NCBI GenBank assembly: GCA_964416365.1
Contig: CAYQDO010000001.1
Coordinates: 1-64,000, forward strand
DNA length: 64,000 nt
Direction of reading: 5' to 3'
Source of the DNA: DUUS01 sp964416365
Lineage (GTDB): Bacteria > Bacillota_I > Bacilli_A > RF39 > UBA660
How positions within the stretch are numbered: the stretch's first letter is position 1; the number at the start of each line of letters is the position of its first letter. This document shows positions 16,380 through 24,768 of the stretch, in pieces. Below the pieces are notes generated by a model. That model searched no databases. It was given only the letters and a program-made list of their open reading frames with translations, and was not told the origin of the DNA. The position numbers and the translations under genes were made by a program.

Positions 16380-18365
16380 TCAATCAAAATAGTCTACAAA
16401 CAAATTAGTAATTTCTTTTGATACTCTTGAATTTATGGGGTATCTATAATTATTATTATTGTCATTTTTATAACTTATATTGGGACTTACTATCGCTATT
16501 GATATTTGGGGATTTTCAAAAGGAGCATACATAACATAAGAAGTTGTGAAAGTTTCTGTATCGACATTACCATCTAAATCAGTATCTAAATAAGAATCAG
16601 CAGTACCAGTCTTACCAGCTGATGTAAATTTATGATTGGTATAACTATAAGCAGTCCCAGTAGCATTAACAACTCTAAAACCTTCTCTTATGCGGTTTAA
16701 ATATTTTAAATCTATTGGGGCCTTATTTAATACTTTACTTTGTTTTTCATAATAGATACTGCCATCTTCATTTAATACATATTTTAATAAGGATGTTTCT
16801 TTTCTTTTACCAGTAGCGATGGTATTAATATATTGAATTAATGATATTGGTGTATAAGTGTCAAAATGTCCGACCGAGATATTTAATAGTTGATCTGGCG
16901 TATATTCAGTACCTTTTTGACCGGATATTTCTTTAGATAAATCAATACCAGTTAAAACTCCTAAGCCATAGGCTGCTAATACTTTGCGATATTCTTCAAA
17001 ATAATCCTTTGTTACGTTAAGTTTAATACCTGGTTTATATTTTTCACCGGTTAAACCAATAGCAATTAAATATTGAAAGGTATTACTAGACATTTTCAAA
17101 GCATTAATATCATTGATAACTCCTATTTTAGTCCAAGAACATTTATCTTTTCCCCCGTATAATCTAATACAACGATCTTGGATTTTAGTATTTTCATTAA
17201 TAAGGTTATTTTTATATCCAACACTAATGGTTGCTCCTTTAACAACACTACCTAAATTATAGGAATTTAAAACATTATAATAAGAATAATCCAAAAATGT
17301 TTCATTTTCTTTGATTTTTTTGCCTATCAAAGACAGAATAGATCCATCCTGAGGATTACTGACCATAATATAACTTTCACCATAATATTTTGAGTTTAAA
17401 GCTTTTTTGGCATTAATCATTTCTTTTTTTAATATTTCTTCAATAGCAATTTGCAAATTAATGTCGATTGATAAAACTAAATCTTTACCTCTTTTATAAT
17501 TACTAATTAAAGTTAATCTATTATTTTTAACTTGATATTTAGCCTTTTCTCCTCTTAAGATTTCATCATATATATATTCTAGGTTGTTTATACCAACCCG
17601 GTCATTTAATTTATAATTTTTGTTTAAATATTCTTTTTTTAGTTCTTCAGGAATTCCTTGTTTATATGTTGATACAGTCCCAAAAACATCTCTCAAGATA
17701 TCTTTATAGGGATAAACTCTTTCCCACGTAATATCAGTTCTAATTCCCTCTAAACTCAGTTCATTAATTAAAACATATTCTTCATTAGTAATGTTAGTTT
17801 TAATTATTTTATCTTCATAAGAATAACCATTATTCATTAAATAATAAAAACTAGCTGCTTTATGATTAACTGTTTTTAACATCTCATCAGTAATTAGTTC
17901 TAGTTTTTTAGCAAATAATTCGTCACTGGTCATTTTTCTTTCTTCATAATCTTTTAAAATACTTTGATTTAGTAAATTATCTACGCTTTCTTGATTTGTT
18001 AAATAAAAATATTTTTTAAAATAATAATCACTTATATTTTCGTTAATATCAATATTATTTGCTAATATAGCGGCAATCTCCAATTCTTTCTTTGTACTTA
18101 TATTTAATTTATTATATATGATGGATTTTACACCAATATTATCAACCAGAATATTACCGTTAATATCTAGAATTCTCCCACGAGGAGCAGTCATTCCTTC
18201 TAAATAAGCATGACTATTTTTATATATAATATTTGCATAAAAAGCTTTTTTATAAATACATAAATATGATAGTCTACCAATAATTATCATATTTATGACA
18301 ATTAGACATCTTATTAAATTCTTTTTCATATTTTTAGTATAAGTAATTTTTATATACTTAAACAT
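16380..18365 (-). CDS. Class B penicillin-binding protein (transpeptidase)
   Basis: A 661-residue bitopic PBP that cross-links peptidoglycan outside the membrane. It has an N-terminal membrane helix (about 18-37), the PBP dimerisation signature APRGRILDINGNILVDN (60-76) and a C-terminal transpeptidase with SVVK (Ser373-Lys376), SSN (426-428) and KTG (585-587), all intact. No PASTA domains are present, so it resembles MrdA/PBP2-type or other non-PASTA enzymes more than SpoVD or PBP2x. The start is uncertain: neither the ATG at 18365 nor the one at 18329 has a good ribosome-binding site. A probable SEDS partner is FtsW at 9390-10532. Confidence 0.9.
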   Translation of the reverse strand: MFKYIKITYTKNMKKNLIRCLIVINMIIIGRLSYLCIYKKAFYANIIYKNSHAYLEGMTAPRGRILDINGNILVDNIGVKSIIYNKLNISTKKELEIAAILANNIDINENISDYYFKKYFYLTNQESVDNLLNQSILKDYEERKMTSDELFAKKLELITDEMLKTVNHKAASFYYLMNNGYSYEDKIIKTNITNEEYVLINELSLEGIRTDITWERVYPYKDILRDVFGTVSTYKQGIPEELKKEYLNKNYKLNDRVGINNLEYIYDEILRGEKAKYQVKNNRLTLISNYKRGKDLVLSIDINLQIAIEEILKKEMINAKKALNSKYYGESYIMVSNPQDGSILSLIGKKIKENETFLDYSYYNVLNSYNLGSVVKGATISVGYKNNLINENTKIQDRCIRLYGGKDKCSWTKIGVINDINALKMSSNTFQYLIAIGLTGEKYKPGIKLNVTKDYFEEYRKVLAAYGLGVLTGIDLSKEISGQKGTEYTPDQLLNISVGHFDTYTPISLIQYINTIATGKRKETSLLKYVLNEDGSIYYEKQSKVLNKAPIDLKYLNRIREGFRVVNATGTAYSYTNHKFTSAGKTGTADSYLDTDLDGNVDTETFTTSYVMYAPFENPQISIAIVSPNISYKNDNNNNYRYPINSRVSKEITNLFVDYFD

Positions 18366-18386
18366 ACAATAATATTAGGTGATAAG

Positions 18387-18638
18387 ATGAAATTTTTAAT
18401 TGAAAACTATATCAGAAATCTAACTAAGGAAGATATTAATAACTTTGCTTTAAAAAACGCCATATATTTAAATAATAATGAATTAGATTTTACATATAGT
18501 TTTATCAAAAATAATTATCAGAAAATACTAAATAATCCTGAAGCTTTCGATTATAGAAAATATAAAGAACGTTATTCGAGTGCTAATTATGAAAAGATAA
18601 TTACTTTAATAAAAAAATATTCGGTTTATTTAAACTGA
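18387..18638 (+). CDS. Small helical protein, possibly DUF2624-like
   Basis: An 83-residue, soluble, helical protein on the plus strand with an AGGTGA ribosome-binding site. It reads YIRNLTKEDINNFALKNAIY, then long charged helices ending TLIKKYSVYLN. Length and helix spacing recall the short Bacillus YqfT/DUF2624 proteins, which in B. subtilis neighbour the endonuclease IV gene; nfo here is 1.2 kb away. That assignment is weak. It is divergent from the PBP gene, with only 21 bp between start codons, so any promoter must overlap one of the coding regions. Confidence 0.55.
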   Translation: MKFLIENYIRNLTKEDINNFALKNAIYLNNNELDFTYSFIKNNYQKILNNPEAFDYRKYKERYSSANYEKIITLIKKYSVYLN

Positions 18639-18651
18639 ATATTTTTATTTT
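18616..18651. terminator. Bidirectional terminator between convergent genes
   Basis: A 12-bp stem, 18616-18627 with 18632-18643 (one G-U), flanked by T runs on the plus strand and by A runs upstream that give T runs on the minus strand. It serves the 83-residue gene and the LiaF-like gene, and includes the stop codon of the former. Confidence 0.75.
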
Positions 18652-19304
18652 AAATCTGTGCCACCAAAGATACTAATATGATTTATATAGACCGTTGGAT
18701 TCTTTTTGTTTTCCTTATAAGAATATTTATTAGATGTTCCTCCGAAAATAGATACTCCTTCTGATTTTAAATTAACATCTTTTGGTAATTTAAGATCAAT
18801 CCCACCAAAAACGGCTATACAATCAATAATAACATCTTCTTTGATTACTGCATTAGTTAAATCTAAATCCACTCCACCAAAAACAGCTATACAACTTGCT
18901 CCTTTAAACTGATCATTAATATTTTCTTCACAGCCAGAGAACACGCCTATATAATTAGGACTATCATAACTAGTTTTCTTACAAAATTTAATTTTTGGTT
19001 TAAATACTAAATAAATCCCAATTGAAACTAGTAATAATGGAAATAATGATTTACCTATAAATCCCCATGAAATATAATCTCTTGCTGCCATTAAAAATAA
19101 TATGCCAATAATAGTTCCTAAAGATGCCGTCATTATATTTTCTTTTTTTATTAAAGATATGACCGATGGAACAATAATAAATAAAGTCCACCAACCTTCA
19201 AAAAAGATCGTAAATTCCCATAAATTTATATTAGATCCTAAATATAATAATCCTAAACTAATTAATACTATCCCAATAATAAGATATTTTTTTTGATTTT
19301 CCAT
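18645..19304 (-). CDS. LiaF-like membrane protein
   Basis: A 219-residue protein with four N-terminal membrane helices (about 7-105) and a soluble C-terminal domain containing repeated FGG units (CIAVFGGVDLDL, CIAVFGGIDLKL, GVSIFGGTS, ISIFGGTDLK). This is the LiaI/LiaF-like transmembrane domain plus the cell-wall-active-antibiotic response domain. In Bacillus, LiaF inhibits the LiaS kinase that senses envelope stress. No LiaRS-type kinase or regulator is adjacent, so a regulatory role here is unproven; the family also contains stand-alone members. Confidence 0.78.
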   Translation of the reverse strand: MENQKKYLIIGIVLISLGLLYLGSNINLWEFTIFFEGWWTLFIIVPSVISLIKKENIMTASLGTIIGILFLMAARDYISWGFIGKSLFPLLLVSIGIYLVFKPKIKFCKKTSYDSPNYIGVFSGCEENINDQFKGASCIAVFGGVDLDLTNAVIKEDVIIDCIAVFGGIDLKLPKDVNLKSEGVSIFGGTSNKYSYKENKKNPTVYINHISIFGGTDLK

Positions 19305-19312
19305 ATTGCCTC

Positions 19313-19843
19313 CTACATATTATTTATAACACATTCCGTAAATTTTTGTAATATGTCTTTTGTTTTTTCATCTATTAAAATATTATTTTTAAATAAAGTA
19401 TGAACCGATGATATATAAACTTCAGGATGAGAAATGATACTGGCATCCATACAGAATAAAATCTGTCTTAAATGATTTTGAGCTCTTACTCCCCCAAATC
19501 TTGACATAGAAGCACTGATAATGGCTACTTTTTTATTAGTAAAAACAGGATTTTCTCCTCTCGAGAACCAGTCTAAAGCATTTTTTAAGGCCCCACTTAT
19601 TGAATAGTTATATTTCGGAGTAGCTATGATAATTAAATCTGCATTAAATAATTTTCCATTTAATTCTTTAATTATTTCTGGAAAATCACTTTGTTCTATA
19701 TCCTCATTGAATAAAGGAATCTCTGTTATATCAATAATACCTAATTCTGCCTCTTTAGCTATTAATTTTTCAATTTCTTTTAAACATAAAGTATTATAAG
19801 AGTTTTTACGCAAACTTCCACTCATGGCCACAATTTTTTTCAT
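19313..19843 (-). CDS. NADPH-dependent FMN reductase-family flavoprotein
   Basis: A 176-residue flavodoxin-like protein. It begins MKKIVAMSGSLRKNSYN, the FMN phosphate-binding loop, and has IIIATPKYNYSISGALKNAL (family motif P.YN.S..G.LKN.LDW) and a Met/Arg-rich VGG-type segment (SMSRFGGVRAQNHLRQ). Such proteins reduce flavins, quinones or chromate with NADPH. I chose the ATG at 19843 with AAGGAG upstream rather than the weaker upstream start, which would overlap nfo. The substrate cannot be deduced. Confidence 0.88.
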   Translation of the reverse strand: MKKIVAMSGSLRKNSYNTLCLKEIEKLIAKEAELGIIDITEIPLFNEDIEQSDFPEIIKELNGKLFNADLIIIATPKYNYSISGALKNALDWFSRGENPVFTNKKVAIISASMSRFGGVRAQNHLRQILFCMDASIISHPEVYISSVHTLFKNNILIDEKTKDILQKFTECVINNM

Positions 19844-19853
19844 TTCATTCTCC

Positions 19854-20732
19854 TTATGAATTAAAGATATCATTAATTAAATTAGGGTTAAACTCTCTTT
19901 TCTTAATCATATCTATTTCATGCTTATATGGTGGTTTATCATTAACAAAAGGTGTTTCTAAAATTTTCGGAATATCTTTTAATTTTTCATGATAGATAAT
20001 ATTCATGAGATTTTCAAAACCTATAGTACCGTAACCAAGGTTGGCATGACGATCTTTTTTAGTAGATATTAAATTTTTACTATCATTAATATGAATACAT
20101 TTTACTTTTTCTAAACCTATTTCTTGATCAAATTTTTCTAAATAATTATCAAAATCTGATATGTCTACTCCTGAATCATTTAAATGACAAGTATCAAGAC
20201 AAACACCTATTTTTTCTGGGTAATGAACTCCAGTTATGATAGCTTTTAATTCTGCATTGTTAATACCACATTCCGTACCTTTTCCAGCCATAGTTTCTAA
20301 TAGAATCATAAAATCATCTTCTTTATTTAATACCTTATTTAAAGCATTAATAATATTATTTATGGCATTGCTTCTATCTAAACTTAAAGCTGAACCCGGA
20401 TGAATTACTAAGTATTTTACACCTAATGCTTCACAACGATCAATTTCATTTCTTAAAAATTTAATACTAAACTCATATTTATTTAAGTCTATGTTATTTG
20501 CTAAATTAATAATATATGGAGCATGACAAATAATATTGTTATAATAAATATTATTCTCTTTCACTAATTTAATAGCTTCCTGAACTAAGTTGTAATCAAT
20601 ATTTCTTCTAATCGTATTTTGTGGTGCACCAGTATAAAACATAAAGGAATTACCACCATAAGATATAATTTGTTTAACACAACCTAATAACTGCGATTTA
20701 TTGAAACTAACGTGTGATCCAATTAATAACAT
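19854..20732 (-). CDS. nfo: Endonuclease IV (AP endonuclease)
   Basis: A 292-residue TIM-barrel AP endonuclease that cuts 5' to abasic sites in base-excision repair using three zinc ions. Metal-ligand blocks are in place: YLVIHPGSAL (His), LLETMAGKGTECG (Glu), GVCLDTCHLNDSG (Asp, His), CIHINDSKN (His), DRHANLGYGTIGF (Asp, His) and ILETPF (Glu). Length is typical (280-300). The genome also has exonuclease III at 42631, so both AP endonuclease families are present. It is followed closely by the flavoprotein gene and preceded by the prepilin terminator. Confidence 0.97.
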   Translation of the reverse strand: MLLIGSHVSFNKSQLLGCVKQIISYGGNSFMFYTGAPQNTIRRNIDYNLVQEAIKLVKENNIYYNNIICHAPYIINLANNIDLNKYEFSIKFLRNEIDRCEALGVKYLVIHPGSALSLDRSNAINNIINALNKVLNKEDDFMILLETMAGKGTECGINNAELKAIITGVHYPEKIGVCLDTCHLNDSGVDISDFDNYLEKFDQEIGLEKVKCIHINDSKNLISTKKDRHANLGYGTIGFENLMNIIYHEKLKDIPKILETPFVNDKPPYKHEIDMIKKREFNPNLINDIFNS

Positions 20733-20763
20733 TTACTTCACCTATTTGAGTATAGTTGGTAAG

Positions 20764-20792
20764 CAAAAAAAAATCAAGAAATAATCTTGATT
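20764..20792 (-). terminator. Rho-independent terminator of the prepilin gene
   Basis: Stem AATCAAG (20772-20778) / CTTGATT (20786-20792) with nine T residues on the minus strand. Confidence 0.8.
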
Positions 20793-21256
20793 TATGGCGT
20801 TGGCGTTGTAAATGATGTTGGGCAAGTATCGTTAATAGTCGTACTTGCTCCGGAAAAATTCGCTGGAGTTGATAATTTAGCATAAGTATAATCTTTAACA
20901 CTAAAATATGTATCAGTTAAAGAAACATAAAATGTTGGTTTAAGTTTTGCATCTATAGTTACGATAACATAACCATGATATTGTGATGATTCACCCATCT
21001 CTAAATCGCTTCTTAAACTGTAACAGTATCCGTAAGTTTTTGAACGCTCACTAGTTGTACCTAATAATATATCAGCTTGGTATGATTCTTGAGCTTTATT
21101 TAGTACTTTTTCGGCATAGATTTTAAATGTGCCTCTTTGAGCATCGCTCATAGTGCTCATGACAGAAGGAATGGCAATAATCATAATTATTGCTAGAACA
21201 ACCATAACTGCTAATAATTCTACGAGGGTAAAACCTTTATTATTTAACCTTACCAT
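20792..21256 (-). CDS. Type IV prepilin, major-pilin-like (ComGC/PilA type)
   Basis: A 154-residue prepilin: MVRLNNKGFTLVELLAVMVVLA, with a basic leader, Gly-Phe processing site, Glu at mature position 5 and a long hydrophobic helix. The mature domain ends with a Cys close to the C-terminus (NDTCPTSFTTPTP) and another in YGYCYSL, compatible with a disulfide. I chose the ATG at 21256 with AGGAG upstream. A near-consensus promoter with an overlapping inverted repeat precedes it, suggesting high expression, as expected of a major subunit. The gene stands alone between nfo and ylbE rather than in a pilus operon. Confidence 0.88.
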   Translation of the reverse strand: MVRLNNKGFTLVELLAVMVVLAIIMIIAIPSVMSTMSDAQRGTFKIYAEKVLNKAQESYQADILLGTTSERSKTYGYCYSLRSDLEMGESSQYHGYVIVTIDAKLKPTFYVSLTDTYFSVKDYTYAKLSTPANFSGASTTINDTCPTSFTTPTP

Positions 21257-21278
21257 ATATACTCCTATCTTCTGCTTT

Positions 21279-21307
21279 ATTATAATTGAATTGACAATTC
21301 TTGTCAA
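21279..21307 (-). promoter_or_regulatory. Consensus promoter with overlapping inverted repeat upstream of the prepilin
   Basis: Minus strand TTGACA (21302-21307), 17-base spacer, TATAAT (21279-21284): a perfect sigma-A consensus. TTGACA and TGTCAA form a 6-bp inverted repeat (21291-21307, five-base centre) that covers the -35 box and part of the spacer, a plausible operator. Confidence 0.8.
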
Positions 21308-21309
21308 TA

Positions 21310-21531
21310 CTAATTGATAATCTTAAAAATAGAATTTACAGTATCTAAGGTACCAACTACATTATTAAATTTAACATTTCTCATTTCCTGATTATGCTTT
21401 TTAAAACCACTTTGAAACATTTTATAATTATCTATAGAACGATTTAAATATTTATACCATTCAGAATTTTCTTTTAAATATTTCCCCATTTTTTTATCTT
21501 TATAAATTTTAAATTGTAATTCATAATCCAT
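21310..21531 (-). CDS. ylbE: YlbE-like protein
   Basis: A 73-residue protein, MDYELQFKIYKDKKMGKYLK, then SEWYKYLNRSIDNYKMF. It matches the Bacillus YlbE pattern (K.YL.E...WY..L.R.P...E.F, then a helix and hydrophobic end). Function is unknown. I chose the ATG at 21531 with GGTGA upstream; the upstream GTG is inside that site. It is directly downstream of ylbD, the same order as in B. subtilis. Confidence 0.75.
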   Translation of the reverse strand: MDYELQFKIYKDKKMGKYLKENSEWYKYLNRSIDNYKMFQSGFKKHNQEMRNVKFNNVVGTLDTVNSIFKIIN

Positions 21532-21532
21532 A

Positions 21533-21892
21533 TTAATCACCAAAAAACTTTGTAATAGGTCGAGGAGTTTTAGACGGCAAAGGATTTTTATTAATAGGAT
21601 TTTTAGTAGTTAATTCTTGGATTACCCCAATGGCTTTTTGAGCATTATTAATGTACTTTTGGACATTTTCTAAATTGATCCCTTTTACTAAATTTGTCAG
21701 TTCATTTATTGGACCACTAGCTCGTTCCTCTTCCCTATCACTTTGATAGTATTTACTCCATACTTCATTATTTTCTCCATATATATCATAGATTTCATAA
21801 AAGTCTTGCCAATTATATTCTTTATTTATAACATAATTTAATAATTCAGGATGTCTGGCAATAAAGCTTCTAAATTCTTCTTTCTTAGACAT
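21533..21892 (-). CDS. ylbD: YlbD-like putative spore coat protein
   Basis: A 119-residue soluble protein with the YlbD coat-family pattern: EEFRSFIARHPELLNYV, NWQDFYEIYDIYGENNEVWS, followed by a charged linker and a helix (LTNLVKGINLENVQKYIN). B. subtilis YlbD is annotated as a putative spore coat component. The ribosome-binding site (AGGGGG) lies in the 3' arm of a 12-bp hairpin just upstream. Its pairing with ylbE and the presence of spoIVB, spoIVFA/B and ylbJ elsewhere in the window support the call. Confidence 0.78.
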   Translation of the reverse strand: MSKKEEFRSFIARHPELLNYVINKEYNWQDFYEIYDIYGENNEVWSKYYQSDREEERASGPINELTNLVKGINLENVQKYINNAQKAIGVIQELTTKNPINKNPLPSKTPRPITKFFGD

Positions 21893-21895
21893 AAA

Positions 21896-21929
21896 AACCC
21901 CCTATGATATTTTATTCTCATAGGGGGTT
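21896..21929 (-). promoter_or_regulatory. Perfect GC-rich hairpin that includes the ylbD ribosome-binding site
   Basis: Perfect 12-bp inverted repeat, 21896-21907 with 21918-21929, containing five consecutive G-C pairs. It lies between the parC stop and the ylbD start. On the minus strand its 3' arm carries AGGGGG five bases before the ylbD ATG, followed by a short T run. It could act both as terminator for parC and as translational lock on ylbD. Confidence 0.6.
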
Positions 21930-21938
21930 ATATATGTG

Positions 21939-24431
21939 TTATAATTTAAAATCTTCAATAAAATCATCTATCGTAAATTCTTTAGGTTCTGTATCCTTAG
22001 GGTCTTCTTCAATGGATTTTTCTTCTTGTTCTTTTAAGATATATAATTCTTTTTGTATAAAGAATAATACTTCTTTTTTAGAAAGAACTGAACCGGTACT
22101 TATTAAATCCATGATAGGTATTTCACTATTTTTTATAAATTTAATTTCTTCATCTTCTCTAATACCAATTATGTCTTTACTGTTAGTTAAGTAAGCATTT
22201 TGAACAAAATAATTAGTTGTCTTAACTTTTTTAAGTAAAGTGGTTCCTCTTTTAGCACGAGAAGAAATATTTAATTCACTGATTTTAATTCTCTTACCAG
22301 TGGATTTATTAGTAAAGATATTTAAATATTCATCACTGCTGTAACAATCTCCGACAATAACTTCATCATCTTTTAAATTAATACCTTTAACTCCACTAGC
22401 TTTAGCACCTAATACGGGAATTTCTTCAGTTTTATAATTTAAATAATAACCTGTTTTAGTCACAATCAAAGTATTTGGTTTTGAAATAACAACATTAACT
22501 ACTTGATCACTTTCTTTTAATTTAATTGCTGTATAAACCTTGGAATATCTACTTACAATGAAGTCCTCTAAATTAGTGCGTTTAACCATACCATCTTTGG
22601 TAAAAATAGTAACGTCGGAATTGTCAGCATTTTCAGTAACTACATAAGCAGCTACTACTTTATCATCAGGATTCATAGTTACAATATTACTAACATGAAG
22701 CCCTAAATCTTTCCAACGACAACTAGGTATTTCATGAATTGGTAAATATAAGTAATTCCCTAATGAAGTAAAGATAGCTAGTTTATTTATAGTATTAGTT
22801 TGCAAATAACTTATGACATAATCACCAGGTTTTAGAGCAGTCTCTTCCTCACTGGCCGCATAAGATTTTTTACTTACGCGTTTTAAATATCCGTCATTTG
22901 TTAATACTAAAATAACATCTTCTTTTGTTATTAAATCCGTTTCGTCAATTTTTATTTCTTCATAAGTTGCACTGATTGCTGTACGACGAGGAACAGCATA
23001 TTCTTTCTTAATATTTCTTAATTCCATTTTAATAACACTATTTAATTTATCGGGAGTAGAAAGAATTGATTCTAGTAATTCAATCGTTTTTCTTAAATTC
23101 TCTAATTTTTCTTCTAAAATCGTAATATCCGTATTAGTTAAACGATATAATTGGAGCATTACTATAGCAGTTGCTTGTTCTTCGGTAAATGCATATTTTT
23201 TAACTAAATTCCCAATCGCATCGGTTTTATTTTTGCTTGCTCTGATTGTAGCAATTACTTCATCAAGGATACTAATAGCTTTAACCAAGCCTTCGGTAAT
23301 ATGCATTTCTTTTTTAGCAAAAGCTAAATCAAATTCTGTACTTTTGGTAACAATTTCTTTTTGATGAGCAATATAGGCATCAATAATTGGAAGTAAACCA
23401 AGTAATTTAGGACGACGATTAACTATAACTGTCATATTATAATTATAATTGGCTTGTAAACCTGTATTCTTTAATAAATAATTAATGATTAAATCTTTAT
23501 CTACACCTTGTTTTAAATCAATAACAATTCTTAAATTAGCATCTTTATCTGATTCATCACGAACTTCGGCAATACCATCTAATTTTTTATCAATTCTAAT
23601 TTCATCTATTTGTTTGATAAGTACAGCCTTATTAACCTCAAATGGAATTTCCGAAATAATAATTTGATCTTTACCTTTGTTTTTAGCAAATTCATAACGT
23701 GATCTGATAACAATTTTACCTTTCCCTTTGGTAAAAGCGTCTCTAATACCATCAGTTCCTTGAATAATACCACCAGTTGGAAAATCCGGACCTTTTACAG
23801 TATCCAAAATTGTATCTAAATAAGAGTTAGGACTTTCTATTCTTTTAATTACCGCATCGATTACTTCTCCTAAATTGTGGGTAGGTATATTAGTAGCATA
23901 ACCAGCACTTATACCACTTGAACCATTAACTAGAAGATTAGGAAACTTAGCAGGAAGAACCGTTGGCTCTAGTAATGTATCCGAATAATTTGGAACCATT
24001 ATAACTGTATCTTTATCAATATCTTTTAATAATTCTTCTGATATTTTAGCTAGTCTTGTTTCAGTATAACGATAGGCCGCGGGTGAATCACCATCTATTG
24101 ACCCATTATTACCATCTACTTCAATCAAAATATGACTTTGCTTCCAGCTTTGACTCATTCTAATTAAAGCATCATATACTGAAGAATCGCCATGAGGATG
24201 ATATTTACCTAAAACATTACCAACTGCATTGGCACATTTTTTAAACTGTTTATCGAAGGTATTCTTATCTTTATACATTGCATATATTATTCTTCTTTGC
24301 ACGGGTTTTAATCCATCTCTAACATCTGGTATAGCCCTATCTTGAATAATATATTTAGAATAACGAGCAAATCTTTCACTCATTATTTCTTCTAAACTGT
24401 AATCGTGAATCTTCTTAAGTACTTCTTTCAC
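21939..24431 (-). CDS. parC: DNA topoisomerase IV subunit A
   Basis: An 830-residue type IIA topoisomerase A subunit that cuts and rejoins DNA to decatenate chromosomes. Catalytic Tyr122 is in AAYRYTETRL. The quinolone-resistance region reads HPHGDSSVYDALIRM, with Ser83 and Asp87 at the positions of ParC Ser80 and Glu84, so there is no resistance change at the Ser. Conserved segments GLKPVQRRIIYAMY and GSSGISAGYATNIPTHNL are present, and the C-terminal beta-pinwheel region follows. ParC is preferred over GyrA because no GyrA-box (QRRGGKG) is visible in the C-terminal domain. parE is not adjacent. A GTG at 24431 with AGGTGA is the start. Confidence 0.9.
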   Translation of the reverse strand: MKEVLKKIHDYSLEEIMSERFARYSKYIIQDRAIPDVRDGLKPVQRRIIYAMYKDKNTFDKQFKKCANAVGNVLGKYHPHGDSSVYDALIRMSQSWKQSHILIEVDGNNGSIDGDSPAAYRYTETRLAKISEELLKDIDKDTVIMVPNYSDTLLEPTVLPAKFPNLLVNGSSGISAGYATNIPTHNLGEVIDAVIKRIESPNSYLDTILDTVKGPDFPTGGIIQGTDGIRDAFTKGKGKIVIRSRYEFAKNKGKDQIIISEIPFEVNKAVLIKQIDEIRIDKKLDGIAEVRDESDKDANLRIVIDLKQGVDKDLIINYLLKNTGLQANYNYNMTVIVNRRPKLLGLLPIIDAYIAHQKEIVTKSTEFDLAFAKKEMHITEGLVKAISILDEVIATIRASKNKTDAIGNLVKKYAFTEEQATAIVMLQLYRLTNTDITILEEKLENLRKTIELLESILSTPDKLNSVIKMELRNIKKEYAVPRRTAISATYEEIKIDETDLITKEDVILVLTNDGYLKRVSKKSYAASEEETALKPGDYVISYLQTNTINKLAIFTSLGNYLYLPIHEIPSCRWKDLGLHVSNIVTMNPDDKVVAAYVVTENADNSDVTIFTKDGMVKRTNLEDFIVSRYSKVYTAIKLKESDQVVNVVISKPNTLIVTKTGYYLNYKTEEIPVLGAKASGVKGINLKDDEVIVGDCYSSDEYLNIFTNKSTGKRIKISELNISSRAKRGTTLLKKVKTTNYFVQNAYLTNSKDIIGIREDEEIKFIKNSEIPIMDLISTGSVLSKKEVLFFIQKELYILKEQEEKSIEEDPKDTEPKEFTIDDFIEDFKL

Positions 24432-24470
24432 TGTCTATCACCTATTAAAAGTATATCATAAAAGTTAAAA

Positions 24471-24502
24471 AAAGTAAGTATTACTCAGCGTAAACACTTA
24501 CT
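24471..24502 (-). terminator. Rho-independent terminator of the rplU-rpmA operon
   Basis: An AAGTAAGT-type stem formed by the last rpmA codons and the sequence after its stop, followed by seven T residues on the minus strand; the TAA stop is in the loop. Confidence 0.65.
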
Positions 24503-24765
24503 TTTTTCTTATCTTTACCAAATTTTTCATATCTTACTGTGCCATCAATTTTAGCAAATAAAGTATGATCTTTACCCATTCCAACGTTTGTTCCAGGATA
24601 GATCTTTGTACCTCTTTGACGATAGATGATAGCTCCTGCTGTAGCAGTTTGACCATCGGCTAATTTAGCACCTAATCTACGTCCAATAGAGTCTCGGTTA
24701 TTTTGAGTAGATGATTGTCCCTTTTTTTGAGCAAAACGTTGAATATTTAATTTTATAAATAACAT
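24481..24765 (-). CDS. rpmA: 50S ribosomal protein L27 with cleavable N-terminal extension
   Basis: A 94-residue L27. Its N-terminus is MLFIKLNIQRFAQKKGQSST. In Bacillota, L27 carries a 9-12 residue extension (consensus LNLQFFA before the SKKG core) that the Prp protease removes so the N-terminus can reach the peptidyl-transferase centre. Here the motif is LNIQRFA, followed by QKKG, so one conserved Phe is Arg. The body (GRRLGAKLADGQ, GAIIYRQRGTKIYPG) is standard. Prp is encoded just upstream. The order rplU-prp-rpmA matches Bacillus. Confidence 0.97.
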   Translation of the reverse strand: MLFIKLNIQRFAQKKGQSSTQNNRDSIGRRLGAKLADGQTATAGAIIYRQRGTKIYPGTNVGMGKDHTLFAKIDGTVRYEKFGKDKKKVSVYAE

Positions 24766-24768
24766 TAA

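Noticed and set aside
20707..20901. Minus-strand frame between nfo and the prepilin gene
   Set aside because: It is a second frame of the prepilin coding region, spanning its terminator, with no prepilin or other features.
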